From contig JAIETA010000143.1 in assembly GCA_019745575.1 (NCBI GenBank), forward strand, positions 1 to 36,374: a DNA stretch of 36,374 nucleotides, read 5' to 3'. The position numbers and the translations under genes are program-made. Below, piece after piece: positions 7,502-14,163 of the stretch (its first letter is position 1; every line of letters begins with the position of its first letter). The stretch comes from Reyranella sp. GTDB taxonomy: Bacteria > Pseudomonadota > Alphaproteobacteria > Reyranellales > Reyranellaceae. The notes under the pieces are model-generated. The model had not been told where the DNA came from. It worked only from the letters and a program-made list of their open reading frames with translations, and did not search any database.

Positions 7502-7939
7502 ATGGACCATCTGCTCGCCCTGGCCGGCCTGTTCGGCGCGTCGTTTCTCGCCGCGACGGTTTTTCCCTTTCAGTCCGAGCTGATCCTGGTGGGCATGGTC
7601 GCCAGCGACGCCTTCCGCTGGTGGACCCTGCTGGCGGTGGCGACGGCCGGCAACACGCTGGGCTCGGCGATCAACTGGGGTCTCGGGCGCTTCTTCCTGC
7701 GCTTCCGCGAGCGCCGCTGGTTCCCGGTGAAGCCCGCCGCCTACGACCGGGTCGAGCACTGGTTCACGCGCTACGGCGTGTGGTCGCTGCTGCTGGCCTG
7801 GCTGCCGGTCGTGGGCGACGCGCTCACCGTGATGGCGGGCGCCTTGCGCGTGAACCTGGCGCTGTTCCTGGCGCTGGTCGGCCTCGGCAAGGCCGCGCGC
7901 TACGCCGTGCTGGTGGCGGCGACGCTGGGCTGGATGTAG
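7502..7939 (+). CDS. YqaA-like (DedA-related) membrane protein
   Basis: The 145-residue protein has three to four hydrophobic segments and the YqaA/SNARE-associated (DedA) pattern: an N-terminal re-entrant stretch with FPFQSELIL, then AGNTLGSAINWGLGRF (about residues 56-71), then a C-terminal hairpin with a WLPVVGDALTVMAGALR stretch. YqaA-type proteins are small inner-membrane proteins, possibly lipid or ion carriers, and few have been characterised. It begins 30 bases after the amidohydrolase and could be read from the same transcript. There is no good Shine-Dalgarno; the ATG at 7502 is the first that gives the family N-terminus. Confidence 0.8.
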   Translation: MDHLLALAGLFGASFLAATVFPFQSELILVGMVASDAFRWWTLLAVATAGNTLGSAINWGLGRFFLRFRERRWFPVKPAAYDRVEHWFTRYGVWSLLLAWLPVVGDALTVMAGALRVNLALFLALVGLGKAARYAVLVAATLGWM

Positions 7940-7954
7940 CGGCGGCGGGCGCGG

Positions 7955-8386
7955 CTAGGAAGCCAGCTCGGCGACGACGGGCCAGCGCGGGACTTCGTTG
8001 ATCGAGGTCTTCGATTTGAAATCCGCAAGGCCGCGCGGTGTCGCCAGCGGCGCCAGGCCCTGGACCTCCCAGAAATAGAGGAACGGCCCGTCCTTGGCCT
8101 CGGCGGTGGGCGGACGTCGCGCCGGGTCGGGGCACTTGCCGGCGCGCGGGCCGCTTGGCACGGCGCGAACCACCGAACCCAGAGTGCCGGTCCAGGAGAA
8201 TTGCCCCGGCCGGAACAGCGGGTGCGGCGGGATCGAGGCATAGATGAACACCGGCACGCCGATGGGCAATGGCGGGTCGGCTTCGTGGCTGCTGCCGAAG
8301 AAGACGCTGGCGCTGAGGCCGGGCACGCTGCTCGCCGATTCGAGATGCACGCACGGCACCGGGGCCAGAACGACGGGCCGGATCAT
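7955..8386 (-). CDS. Hypothetical protein, divergent from the cobalamin riboswitch
   Basis: The 143-residue protein begins MIRPVVLAPV and has an excellent Shine-Dalgarno (GGAGGAG) shortly before the ATG at 8386, which supports a real gene. It contains short hydrophobic beta-like stretches (ASVFFGSS, IGVPVFIYASIP, FSWTGTLGSVVRAV) and FLYFWEVQGL, with no membrane helix, signal peptide or motif I can name. It looks like a small soluble beta-rich protein. It ends 15 bases from the converging yqaA-like gene and is transcribed away from the riboswitch and cytochrome c' gene; the roughly 140 bases between hold the promoters of both. Function unknown. Confidence 0.55.
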   Translation of the reverse strand: MIRPVVLAPVPCVHLESASSVPGLSASVFFGSSHEADPPLPIGVPVFIYASIPPHPLFRPGQFSWTGTLGSVVRAVPSGPRAGKCPDPARRPPTAEAKDGPFLYFWEVQGLAPLATPRGLADFKSKTSINEVPRWPVVAELAS

Positions 8387-8525
8387 GTAGCTCCTCCGCT
8401 TTCGCCGGCACTGTGGACCCTGGCGGCGCCGGGAGCCAGCGGCCGACGTTGCCAATCGGCCGCGGCGCCCGCCTCTGGCGTCCGCGCCGTTGACCGACCG
8501 AGCACCGCCACGCTACTGCTCGGCC

Positions 8526-8692
8526 GACGGTTTCCCTCACGGGGAGTAAAAGGGAACGTGGTGGGTGGTGCTTCGTGCCGCCGAGCCACGGCTGTCCCCG
8601 CAACTGTGACCGCGAGCCGGCGGCCGGATACCACTGGGAAACCGGGAAGGTGGCCGCCCGGTGTCGAAGCGGAAGCCAGGAGACCTGCCGTC
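8526..8692 (+). promoter_or_regulatory. Cobalamin (B12) riboswitch
   Basis: The aptamer is recognised by ordered elements: closing stem P1 GACGG (8526-8530) with CCGTC (8688-8692); a GGGAGTAAAAGGGAA segment near 8542-8556; the core tract TCCCCGCAACTGTGA (8595-8609); CCACTG (8631-8636) and CGGGAAGG (8643-8650); and the B12 box AGCCAGGAGACCTGCC (8674-8689), an excellent match to the consensus. Order, spacing and size of about 170 bases fit the family, which binds adenosyl- or methylcobalamin and usually switches off B12 synthesis or uptake genes. Here the next gene on the strand, 135 bases on, encodes a cytochrome c'. The promoter should lie in 8387-8525. Confidence 0.93.
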
Positions 8693-8766
8693 GATCAGGC
8701 CGCTTTCCGGGCCGCCGGGCGGGGTGTTCCGGCGGTTTGAGCAAGTCTTGCCGGGATTCCCCCAAG

Positions 8767-8821
8767 GGGATCTCCGTCGGTGGCGGTGCATCTGCGGATC
8801 GCGAGATCCCAACCGACGGAG
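8767..8821 (+). promoter_or_regulatory. Shine-Dalgarno-hiding hairpin with alternative pairing (riboswitch output)
   Basis: CTCCGTCGGT (8772-8781) pairs perfectly over 10 bp with ACCGACGGAG (8812-8821). The right arm contains the CGGAG ribosome-binding site seven bases before the ATG at 8828, so this stem would block translation. A competing 8-bp helix, GGGATCTC (8767-8774) with GAGATCCC (8803-8810), shares three bases with the blocking stem and could act as anti-sequester. The loop also holds GGATC-GCGA-GATCC (8796-8809), a stem with a GNRA tetraloop. I see no T-tract, so control is probably at translation. Confidence 0.7.
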
Positions 8822-8827
8822 CATGCG

Positions 8828-9391
8828 ATGACGAACTCTTCTCTCTTGAACGACAGAAAATGCCGCCGACTGTTCATGGCGCTGGCCGCCACCCTGGTCC
8901 TGCCGCTGCTGGCGGCGGCGCCGGCCGCCGCACAGGGCCTGACGGTGCCCGGCCCATGGGGCCCCATCGTCGACCACGACAAGCCGCTCGAATTCGGCTC
9001 CGACGCCGAGCGCGCGACCTACCTGCGCCGTCTGGCGATGCGGGCCATCTCGGCGCACTTCCGCTCGGTCGAGGCGGTCGTCACCTACGGCGCCAAGGCG
9101 GCACCCGGCGCGACCGCGAACGACGCGCGGGCGCTGGTCGACGAGGCGACGGCGCTGGCGTTCCTGTTCGCCGAGCGCACGCCCGCGGCGGCGGGCAAGC
9201 CCGGCGCCCGCGAAGAGATCTGGCTCCAGCCCGAGAAGTTCGCGCGGCATGTCGAAGGCTTCCGTGCCGCGACGGCCAAGCTGGCATCGAGCGTGGCCAG
9301 CGGCAGCGGCGTCGCCGAGGCGCTGGTCGGCGTCCGGCACGAATGCCTGGCCTGCCACCAGAGCTACCGCCAGACCGCGGCGGCCCGTTAG
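8828..9391 (+). CDS. Cytochrome c' (periplasmic, single haem c)
   Basis: The 187-residue protein has a signal peptide ending APAAAQ (about residue 36). The mature part is four-helical, with the RRLAM stretch expected to carry the axial Met or equivalent, a conserved Trp in EIWLQPEKFARHV, and the C-terminal haem site CLACH (Cys173, Cys176, His177) followed by QSYR, as in cytochrome c'. Members bind NO and CO at a five-coordinate haem and protect against NO. The ATG at 8828 follows CGGAG; an upstream ATG at 8780 lies inside the regulatory hairpin. The gene is preceded by a cobalamin riboswitch, which is not a partner I know for this family. nnrU converges on it. Confidence 0.85.
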   Translation: MTNSSLLNDRKCRRLFMALAATLVLPLLAAAPAAAQGLTVPGPWGPIVDHDKPLEFGSDAERATYLRRLAMRAISAHFRSVEAVVTYGAKAAPGATANDARALVDEATALAFLFAERTPAAAGKPGAREEIWLQPEKFARHVEGFRAATAKLASSVASGSGVAEALVGVRHECLACHQSYRQTAAAR

Positions 9392-9425
9392 CCCCTGTCA
9401 GCCGAGAGCTGTAACCGACGGACGA

Positions 9426-9998
9426 CTACGCGGCGGTGACGCCGATCAGCGAGTCGTGCAGCCAGAACATCGCGACGTAGGCCGCGGTGCCGATCGCCAC
9501 GACGATGGCATCGTTCGCGCCCACGCGCGCGACCGGCGCCGCGCCGGCATCGCCGCGGCGCTTCAGCGCGATTCGGTCGTAGACCGCCCAGGCGAGCAGG
9601 CCGCCGAACAGCAGCATGGAGCCCAGGTCGCCGTTCACCAGCAGATGGGAGAGCGCCCACGCTTTCACGCCCACCAGCATGGGGTGGCGCAGCACGGCTT
9701 TGATCTTGCTGGGCGGGGCGTAGGCGGCAACCAGCGCCACGAAGGCGAACCACAGCAGGATGAGCGCGACCGGATGGAAGAAGGCGCGCGGCGGATTCCA
9801 CACCTGGATGTAGCCGCCGCTGCGATAGACGCCGAAACCCCAGACGATGAGCACGAGGCCCGCCGCCGAGACCAGGGAATAGAGCCCCTTGTAGGGACCT
9901 TCGCCCAGACGCTCGATCAGCGCGGCGCGGGCGGGCCGAAGCGTCGTCAGCGTATGGGCGCCGAGGAAGAGAACGAGGCCGAGGATCAGCAGGAACAT
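9426..9998 (-). CDS. NnrU-family membrane protein
   Basis: The 190-residue protein has five or six hydrophobic segments and the NnrU pattern: an N-terminal LGAHTLTTLRPARA, GPYKGLYSLVSAAGL (about residues 34-48), and LRHPMLVGVKAWALSHLLVNGD (about 103-124) with its conserved His residues. NnrU proteins are associated with nitrite and nitric oxide reductase clusters in alphaproteobacteria and are related to isoprenylcysteine methyltransferase-like membrane proteins. The biochemical role is unsettled. It converges with cytochrome c', another NO-linked protein, with a 34-base gap. The ATG has no Shine-Dalgarno but a TATAAG box five bases upstream. Confidence 0.88.
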   Translation of the reverse strand: MFLLILGLVLFLGAHTLTTLRPARAALIERLGEGPYKGLYSLVSAAGLVLIVWGFGVYRSGGYIQVWNPPRAFFHPVALILLWFAFVALVAAYAPPSKIKAVLRHPMLVGVKAWALSHLLVNGDLGSMLLFGGLLAWAVYDRIALKRRGDAGAAPVARVGANDAIVVAIGTAAYVAMFWLHDSLIGVTAA

Positions 9999-10003
9999 GG
10001 CCG

Positions 10004-10012
10004 CTTATACCA
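10004..10012 (-). promoter_or_regulatory. Possible extended -10 element of nnrU
   Basis: Read on the minus strand, TGG-TATAAG matches an extended -10 (5 of 6 in the hexamer) and ends five bases before the nnrU ATG at 9998. Transcription from it would begin at or just inside the start codon, giving a leaderless mRNA. No -35 box is visible. It may be chance. Confidence 0.25.
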
Positions 10013-10027
10013 CGACAGAGGCGCCGC

Positions 10028-10417
10028 TCAGCCCAGATCCTCGGTCGAGGCGGTGGGCATGTAGCCTGCGTCGCAGCCCAGCACCTTTGTGAAGGTCTCG
10101 TCGACCAGGCGCGCCACGTCGGCCGGCTCGTTGCCCGCGGTGCCGACGGTGGCGAAGGCGTTGGCGTCCCAGTCGACCAGTTCCAGATCCATGTCCTCGA
10201 GCCCTTCCAGCGCGCCGCTCAACTCCAGGCGGGTCAGGGGATCTTCGGCATAGGGGTACGGCGAGAGATTGACCGAGTCGGCCATCACCTGGATCGACAC
10301 GTCGATGCCGTCGGCGTTCACCGCCTCCAGGGTGCAGCACAGCATGCCGCTTTCGTTGCGCGCGCCGTAGATGTCGGCGATGGCCGCCACGATCGTGTCC
10401 ACCTGACGCTGCCCCAT
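10028..10417 (-). CDS. Conserved-looking acidic protein of unknown function
   Basis: The 129-residue protein is strongly acidic with no signal peptide or membrane segment. An alternating beta-like N-terminal part (TLEAVNADGIDVSIQVMAD, LSPYPYAEDPLTRL) is followed by EDMDLELVDWDANAFATV and a helix (PADVARLVDETFTKVLG). The pattern recalls small alpha/beta cytoplasmic domains of the YbjN or TY-Chap kind, but I cannot assign it. It starts nine bases after the TPR gene and ends 29 bases before nnrU, so the three minus-strand genes may share a transcript. Confidence 0.6.
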   Translation of the reverse strand: MGQRQVDTIVAAIADIYGARNESGMLCCTLEAVNADGIDVSIQVMADSVNLSPYPYAEDPLTRLELSGALEGLEDMDLELVDWDANAFATVGTAGNEPADVARLVDETFTKVLGCDAGYMPTASTEDLG

Positions 10418-10426
10418 GGCTGCCTC

Positions 10427-11056
10427 CTACTGTACGCCAAAGCCGAACGAGGACATGCGCGCGGCGACGGTGTCGTCGAGCGCCTTGGCTTGGGCGATGT
10501 CGGCATTGCCGGCCTCGGTTTCGCCCTTCTGGCGCCGCGCCAGGCCGCGGCCGAACAGGGCCGTGGCATCCTTGGGGTCGTCCTTGAGGACGGCGCCGAA
10601 GTCGGCCAGCGCCGATTCGATGCGATCGAGCTTGAGGTTGGCGAAGCCGCGGCCGTTCCGCGCGGTGGCGTCGCCGGGGCGCAGGCGGATGACCTCGCCG
10701 TAGTCGGTGACGGCGCGCACGTATTGGCCGAGCCAGCCCAGCACCAGCGCGCGTTCGTAGACGACGGCCGCGTCGCCCGGATCGAGTTCGATCGAGCGGT
10801 CGAGATCGGCCAGGGCCGGCTCGAGCTTCCGCTGGTTGAGCAGCGCGAGCGCCCGGGAATAGTGGAGCTGGGCGGCAGGCATTGGCGCCGCCACGCCCGG
10901 CTTGAGGAGGGCGGTGCAGGCCTCGACGGCCTGTTCCAGGCTGGCGCCGCCGTTGCCCAGGCAGGCGATCACCAGCTGCTCGGGGCTCTGCGCGGCCGCC
11001 GGCGCGGCGAACGCCAGCCCCAGCAGCAGCGATGTGCAGACCGGTCCACCACGCAT
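10427..11056 (-). CDS. Secreted tetratricopeptide-repeat protein
   Basis: The 209-residue protein has a signal peptide ending APAAAQ (about residue 23), then tandem 34-residue TPR units recognisable from Ala/Gly/Tyr/Pro spacing: HYSRALALLNQRKLEPALAD, VYERALVLGWLGQYVRAVTD, ARNGRGFANLKLDRIESALA and ATALFGRGLARRQKGETEAG. TPRs form protein-binding superhelices, so a periplasmic scaffold role is expected; the partner is unknown. The ATG at 11056 is preceded by GGAGAAGG. It lies upstream of the acidic unknown gene on the same strand. Confidence 0.8.
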   Translation of the reverse strand: MRGGPVCTSLLLGLAFAAPAAAQSPEQLVIACLGNGGASLEQAVEACTALLKPGVAAPMPAAQLHYSRALALLNQRKLEPALADLDRSIELDPGDAAVVYERALVLGWLGQYVRAVTDYGEVIRLRPGDATARNGRGFANLKLDRIESALADFGAVLKDDPKDATALFGRGLARRQKGETEAGNADIAQAKALDDTVAARMSSFGFGVQ

Positions 11057-11277
11057 GAAGTCGCCTTCTCCTCCGGCCCCGTCGGCGGGGCTGGGGATCA
11101 TGGACCGCCGGCGGTGTGGAGCGATAGCCCGAAGTGGTCGCGGCGAATTGTCAGACGAAGTGGAAGCCGCGCAATCGGCCCACCCGCCACGATGGGCGTC
11201 GCGGGAGTGGTCTCCGATGATCACGGTTCTGGATACGAAACAGGGCAACCATTCCTGCGAGGCTGGCGTTACCTCCT

Positions 11278-11294
11278 TGCCACTCGTAGTGGCA
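11278..11294 (+). other. Short hairpin before the MORN-repeat gene
   Basis: TGCCACT (11278-11284) pairs with AGTGGCA (11288-11294) across a three-base loop, 13 bases before the ATG at 11308. There is no T-tract after it. It could shape the 5' leader or be an operator half-site pair. I see nothing else in the 251-base gap 11057-11307 apart from the divergent promoters it must hold. Confidence 0.3.
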
Positions 11295-11307
11295 GACCGG
11301 GGTACCC

Positions 11308-11871
11308 ATGCGACCGCTAAGCGTTGTTTTCCTTGCCACTCTGCTGCTTGCCGGCGCTCCGGCGTTGGCCCAACAGGTCGCGCTGAGCGCGGTGGCACTG
11401 CCCTGCGCGCCGGACGAACCTGATTCCGTGCAGATCAGCTGGACTGCGCCCTGCGACGGCGAGGGCTGGCTGTTCGATACCGAAGCGGGATGCCGGATGT
11501 GGGATTGGCATCCTGGGCCCGAAGACAAGGTGGCATGGAGCGGTGCCTGTCGCGACGGCCTCAAGGACGGCGCGGGCATTGTGCAATGGAGTGAGCACGG
11601 TCAGGAAATCGATCGTTTTGAGGGCACCTACCGTGTTGGCCGGCGTGAGGGCTTCGGCCGCTACACCTGGAATGCCACCCATCGCTTCGAGGGCCATTAT
11701 GCCGACGACGTGCCGGACGGCTACGGCTCTTTGAAGCTCGCTGGCCAGACGCTGGCGGGAAACTGGCATAACGGCTGCCTGACCGTGGGTGGGCAGATCG
11801 TAGCCATCGGTGTGCCGCGTATATCATGCATGGCAGGCGAAGAGCGCCCCTTGAGGCGTGCGCAACAGTAA
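11308..11871 (+). CDS. Secreted MORN-repeat protein
   Basis: The 187-residue protein has a signal peptide ending APALAQ (about residue 21). After a Cys-containing linker come MORN-type repeats of about 20-23 residues: WSGACRDGLKDGAGIVQW, FEGTYRVGRREGFGRYTW and FEGHYADDVPDGYGSLKL, each with the G-x-x-x-x-G-x-G spacing of the family, then a weak last unit (LAGNWHNGCL). MORN proteins bind lipids or partner proteins; exported bacterial ones are little studied. Five cysteines or more suggest disulfides outside the cytoplasm. The ATG at 11308 follows a weak CGGGG. Confidence 0.75.
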   Translation: MRPLSVVFLATLLLAGAPALAQQVALSAVALPCAPDEPDSVQISWTAPCDGEGWLFDTEAGCRMWDWHPGPEDKVAWSGACRDGLKDGAGIVQWSEHGQEIDRFEGTYRVGRREGFGRYTWNATHRFEGHYADDVPDGYGSLKLAGQTLAGNWHNGCLTVGGQIVAIGVPRISCMAGEERPLRRAQQ

Positions 11872-11996
11872 AGCCGGTCCCCGCGACCGTCAGAGCCCGA
11901 TGCCGGCGTGTTGGAGCGTCCCAACGACGTGCGAATGACTGGACCTCGCCGCCGCCACAAAAGACATGCGCCGTCGTCTCAGCATTTGGACGATGT

Positions 11997-12521
11997 CTAA
12001 ATGAAGTACACTCCCAGCCCGATCAGCCCGCTCGCCACGATGGGCAGCGCGGGATTGATGTGCGTGCGCATCAGCAGGGCGAACACCCCGATGGCGAGCA
12101 CCCAGGAGAGCGGCTCGGCGAGCGCGCCGCGGCCCAGCACGATGGCGCCGGCCAGGACCAGGCCGACCGACACCGCGCCGAGCCCGCGCTGGATGGACGG
12201 CCGCCACGGCCACGCCGCCAGGCGGTTCCACAGCCGGCCGATCGCGAAGGTGAGGAGGCCGGTCGGCAGGATGAAGGCCACCAGAACGACCGCCGCGCCG
12301 GGCAGGCCCGCGACCTGCGCGCCGATCGAGGCCACCATCATCATGTTGGGGCCGGGCGCCAGCTGGCCGAGGCTGTAGTAGTGCATCAGCTGGGTGAAGG
12401 TCACCCAGTGGTGGACGTCGACCGTGAGCTGCTTCAGCTCGGGAAACGCCGCCATGCCGCCGCCGACCGTCAGCAGCGAGATGTAGGCGAAAACGCCGGC
12501 CAGATCGGCGAGCTGCTTCAT
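11997..12521 (-). CDS. Short-chain chromate transporter subunit (C-terminal-half type)
   Basis: The 174-residue membrane protein carries one chromate-transport (ChrA) domain: FAYISLLTVGGGMAAFPELKQ near residue 10-30, LGQLAPGPNMMMVASIGAQVAG (about 51-72) with the PGP motif, and about five hydrophobic segments to the end. Long-chain ChrA proteins fuse two such domains; short-chain forms come as pairs of separate genes and act as heterodimers. The partner is directly upstream and overlaps by four bases (ATGA, 12518-12521). Chromate efflux is the known role for the family, though some members may carry other oxyanions. Confidence 0.88.
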   Translation of the reverse strand: MKQLADLAGVFAYISLLTVGGGMAAFPELKQLTVDVHHWVTFTQLMHYYSLGQLAPGPNMMMVASIGAQVAGLPGAAVVLVAFILPTGLLTFAIGRLWNRLAAWPWRPSIQRGLGAVSVGLVLAGAIVLGRGALAEPLSWVLAIGVFALLMRTHINPALPIVASGLIGLGVYFI

Positions 12522-13099
12522 GGCGCGCCGTCCTTGCGCCGCGGCCTGTGCCACCAGATGGCGAGCGCGCCGACGCCAAGCAGCGCGTAGGGCACCGGCA
12601 CATGGAAGAGGGCCACCAGGACCGCGGTCAGCGCCACGAAGACGTAGTCGGCGATCTCGGTCAGCACCTTGCTGCCGAGCTGCACGGTGACGACCATGAT
12701 CAGCCCGACCGCGCCGGCGGCAATGGCGTGCAGGAACGCCGTCGACACCGGGTTGTCGCCGCCGACGCCGTAGACGAAGGCGGCGGCGGTCATCAGCGAG
12801 GCGCCGGGCAGGCACATGCCGAGGGCGGCTATCACGGCGCCCGGCCAGCCGCGCAGCCGGTCGCCGACCAGGATCGACATGTTGGTGGCATTGAGCCCGG
12901 GCAGGCTCTGGCTGATCGCCATCAGCTCGACGAAGGTATGGTCGTCGAGCCAGCGGTAGCGGGCGACCAGGCCGGTGTGGAGATAGGCGAGGACGCCGCC
13001 GCCGAGGCTGGTGGCGCCCATCACGAAGAAGCCCCTGAACAGGCGCCACAGCGAGGGCGTTGCGGCCAGCGGGGCGGGCTCGGCGGCAGGCGCGGTCAT
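12518..13099 (-). CDS. Short-chain chromate transporter subunit (N-terminal-half type)
   Basis: The 193-residue protein carries the other ChrA domain: RLFRGFFVMGATSLGGGVLAYLH (about residues 19-41), LMAISQSLPGLNATNMSILVG (about 59-79) with the PGxNATNMSI variant motif, and several hydrophobic segments. It is the likely partner of the downstream short ChrA. Its start overlaps the stop of the CYTH-like gene by four bases (13096-13099) and its stop overlaps the next start by four, so the three genes form a translationally coupled unit. A long ORF runs through upstream in this frame but it is antisense-like noise over the CYTH-like gene. Confidence 0.87.
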   Translation of the reverse strand: MTAPAAEPAPLAATPSLWRLFRGFFVMGATSLGGGVLAYLHTGLVARYRWLDDHTFVELMAISQSLPGLNATNMSILVGDRLRGWPGAVIAALGMCLPGASLMTAAAFVYGVGGDNPVSTAFLHAIAAGAVGLIMVVTVQLGSKVLTEIADYVFVALTAVLVALFHVPVPYALLGVGALAIWWHRPRRKDGAP

Positions 13100-14070
13100 T
13101 CGTGGGCTTGCGGCGGGTTGCCCCGCAGTCGGTAGACGGCGCCGGTCTTGGTGGTGGAAAGCGCCAACCAGTCGGCGGCGACCTGCTGCAGTTCGAGGAA
13201 GAAGCGCTCGCAGGCGGCCACCGCCTTGTGGCTGATGGCATCGGGGCCGTCGAAGCGCAGCTGGTAGGCGAACTCGCCGACGAAGGCGTGGTGGTCGCCG
13301 CGCGACCGCCACAGGCCGAGATTGGCGGTGGCCGCCGAATGGTGGCCGAAGTCGAGCAGGCAGATGTCCTGCAGCAGCTCCTCGACGATGGTCTGATTGA
13401 CCAGCGCCACGTCGTCCGGCCCGTCGCACGAGATCGTGGCCAGCGGCGGAAAGACCTGCGCCAGCTCGGGCAACGACATGTGGCCGAGCGACGACATCAA
13501 CACCCGGGCCGCCTGCGGCGCCTGGCTGAGCGCGAACTCGACATTGTGCGACAGAAGCCGGCGCAGGCCGCCGATCCGCTCCTTCAGCGGCATGACCTCG
13601 AGCTTGAACTTCATCTTGTACTTGCCGTCGATGCGCGGCCGCACGTCGAGCGACTGCGCCTTGGCCATGTCCTCGCTGCGGTACTTGAAGACGATCTCGG
13701 GATCGCCGATCGGAAAGCCGTCCTCGTAGGCGATGCGGCGGCGGACGATGAACTGGTTGTTGTAAAGGTGATAGCCGCCGGTATCGAGGAACAGGACCTC
13801 GCGCACCTCCGGCCGCTGCTGCGACTTCGGCGTATGCTGGTAGCCGATGCCGGTCGCCTCGGCGGCGCGGCGCACCAGGGTGGCGAATTCCTTGAAGACG
13901 CGCGCCGAGGTGAAGCGGTCCGGCTTCAGGATCAGCTTGCACTGCAGGTAGGCGACTTCGTCGAAGCGTCGGCCGTCGGCATAGGTGCCCACGCTGCGCT
14001 CGCCTAGCCAAGTGGAAATCTGCGCCGGCGGCTTGCCGCCGTTCTTGCCGTTTGTCTTGTCGTTGGCCAT
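13096..14070 (-). CDS. CYTH-like protein of unknown function, coupled to chrA genes
   Basis: The 324-residue soluble protein has features of the CYTH/triphosphate-tunnel fold: an early strand with YLQCKLILKPDRF, then VLFLDTGGYHLYNNQFIVRR (the FLDT...L...R-R pattern) at about residues 98-117, VFKYRS, KYKMKFKLEV, and a late VGEFAYQLRF. The tunnel glutamates are partly replaced, so phosphohydrolase activity is uncertain. The ATG at 14070 follows GGGGAG; an upstream ATG at 14106 is less likely. The stop overlaps the chrA start (13096-13099). The assignment rests on pattern alone. Why a CYTH-like protein should be made with an oxyanion transporter is unknown. Confidence 0.6.
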   Translation of the reverse strand: MANDKTNGKNGGKPPAQISTWLGERSVGTYADGRRFDEVAYLQCKLILKPDRFTSARVFKEFATLVRRAAEATGIGYQHTPKSQQRPEVREVLFLDTGGYHLYNNQFIVRRRIAYEDGFPIGDPEIVFKYRSEDMAKAQSLDVRPRIDGKYKMKFKLEVMPLKERIGGLRRLLSHNVEFALSQAPQAARVLMSSLGHMSLPELAQVFPPLATISCDGPDDVALVNQTIVEELLQDICLLDFGHHSAATANLGLWRSRGDHHAFVGEFAYQLRFDGPDAISHKAVAACERFFLELQQVAADWLALSTTKTGAVYRLRGNPPQAHE

Positions 14071-14163
14071 GAGCACTCCCCGCGGCCAAGGTATCGCGCC
14101 ATCCACATTATGTCATCCACGCTACATGTTGCCCGGCCGGGCGCGGCGGCCGATCATGGCGCC

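Noticed and set aside
8712..8738. CCGCCGG/CCGGCGG hairpin (8712-8718 with 8729-8735) after the riboswitch as a Rho-independent terminator
   Set aside because: It is followed only by TTTGA, with no T-tract, so intrinsic termination is unlikely. It may still be part of the leader fold.
11983..12003. CATTTGGAC/GTCTAAATG hairpin at the end of the short chrA gene as a terminator
   Set aside because: The stem is AT-rich with one G-U pair, overlaps the stop codon and has no T-tract on either strand.
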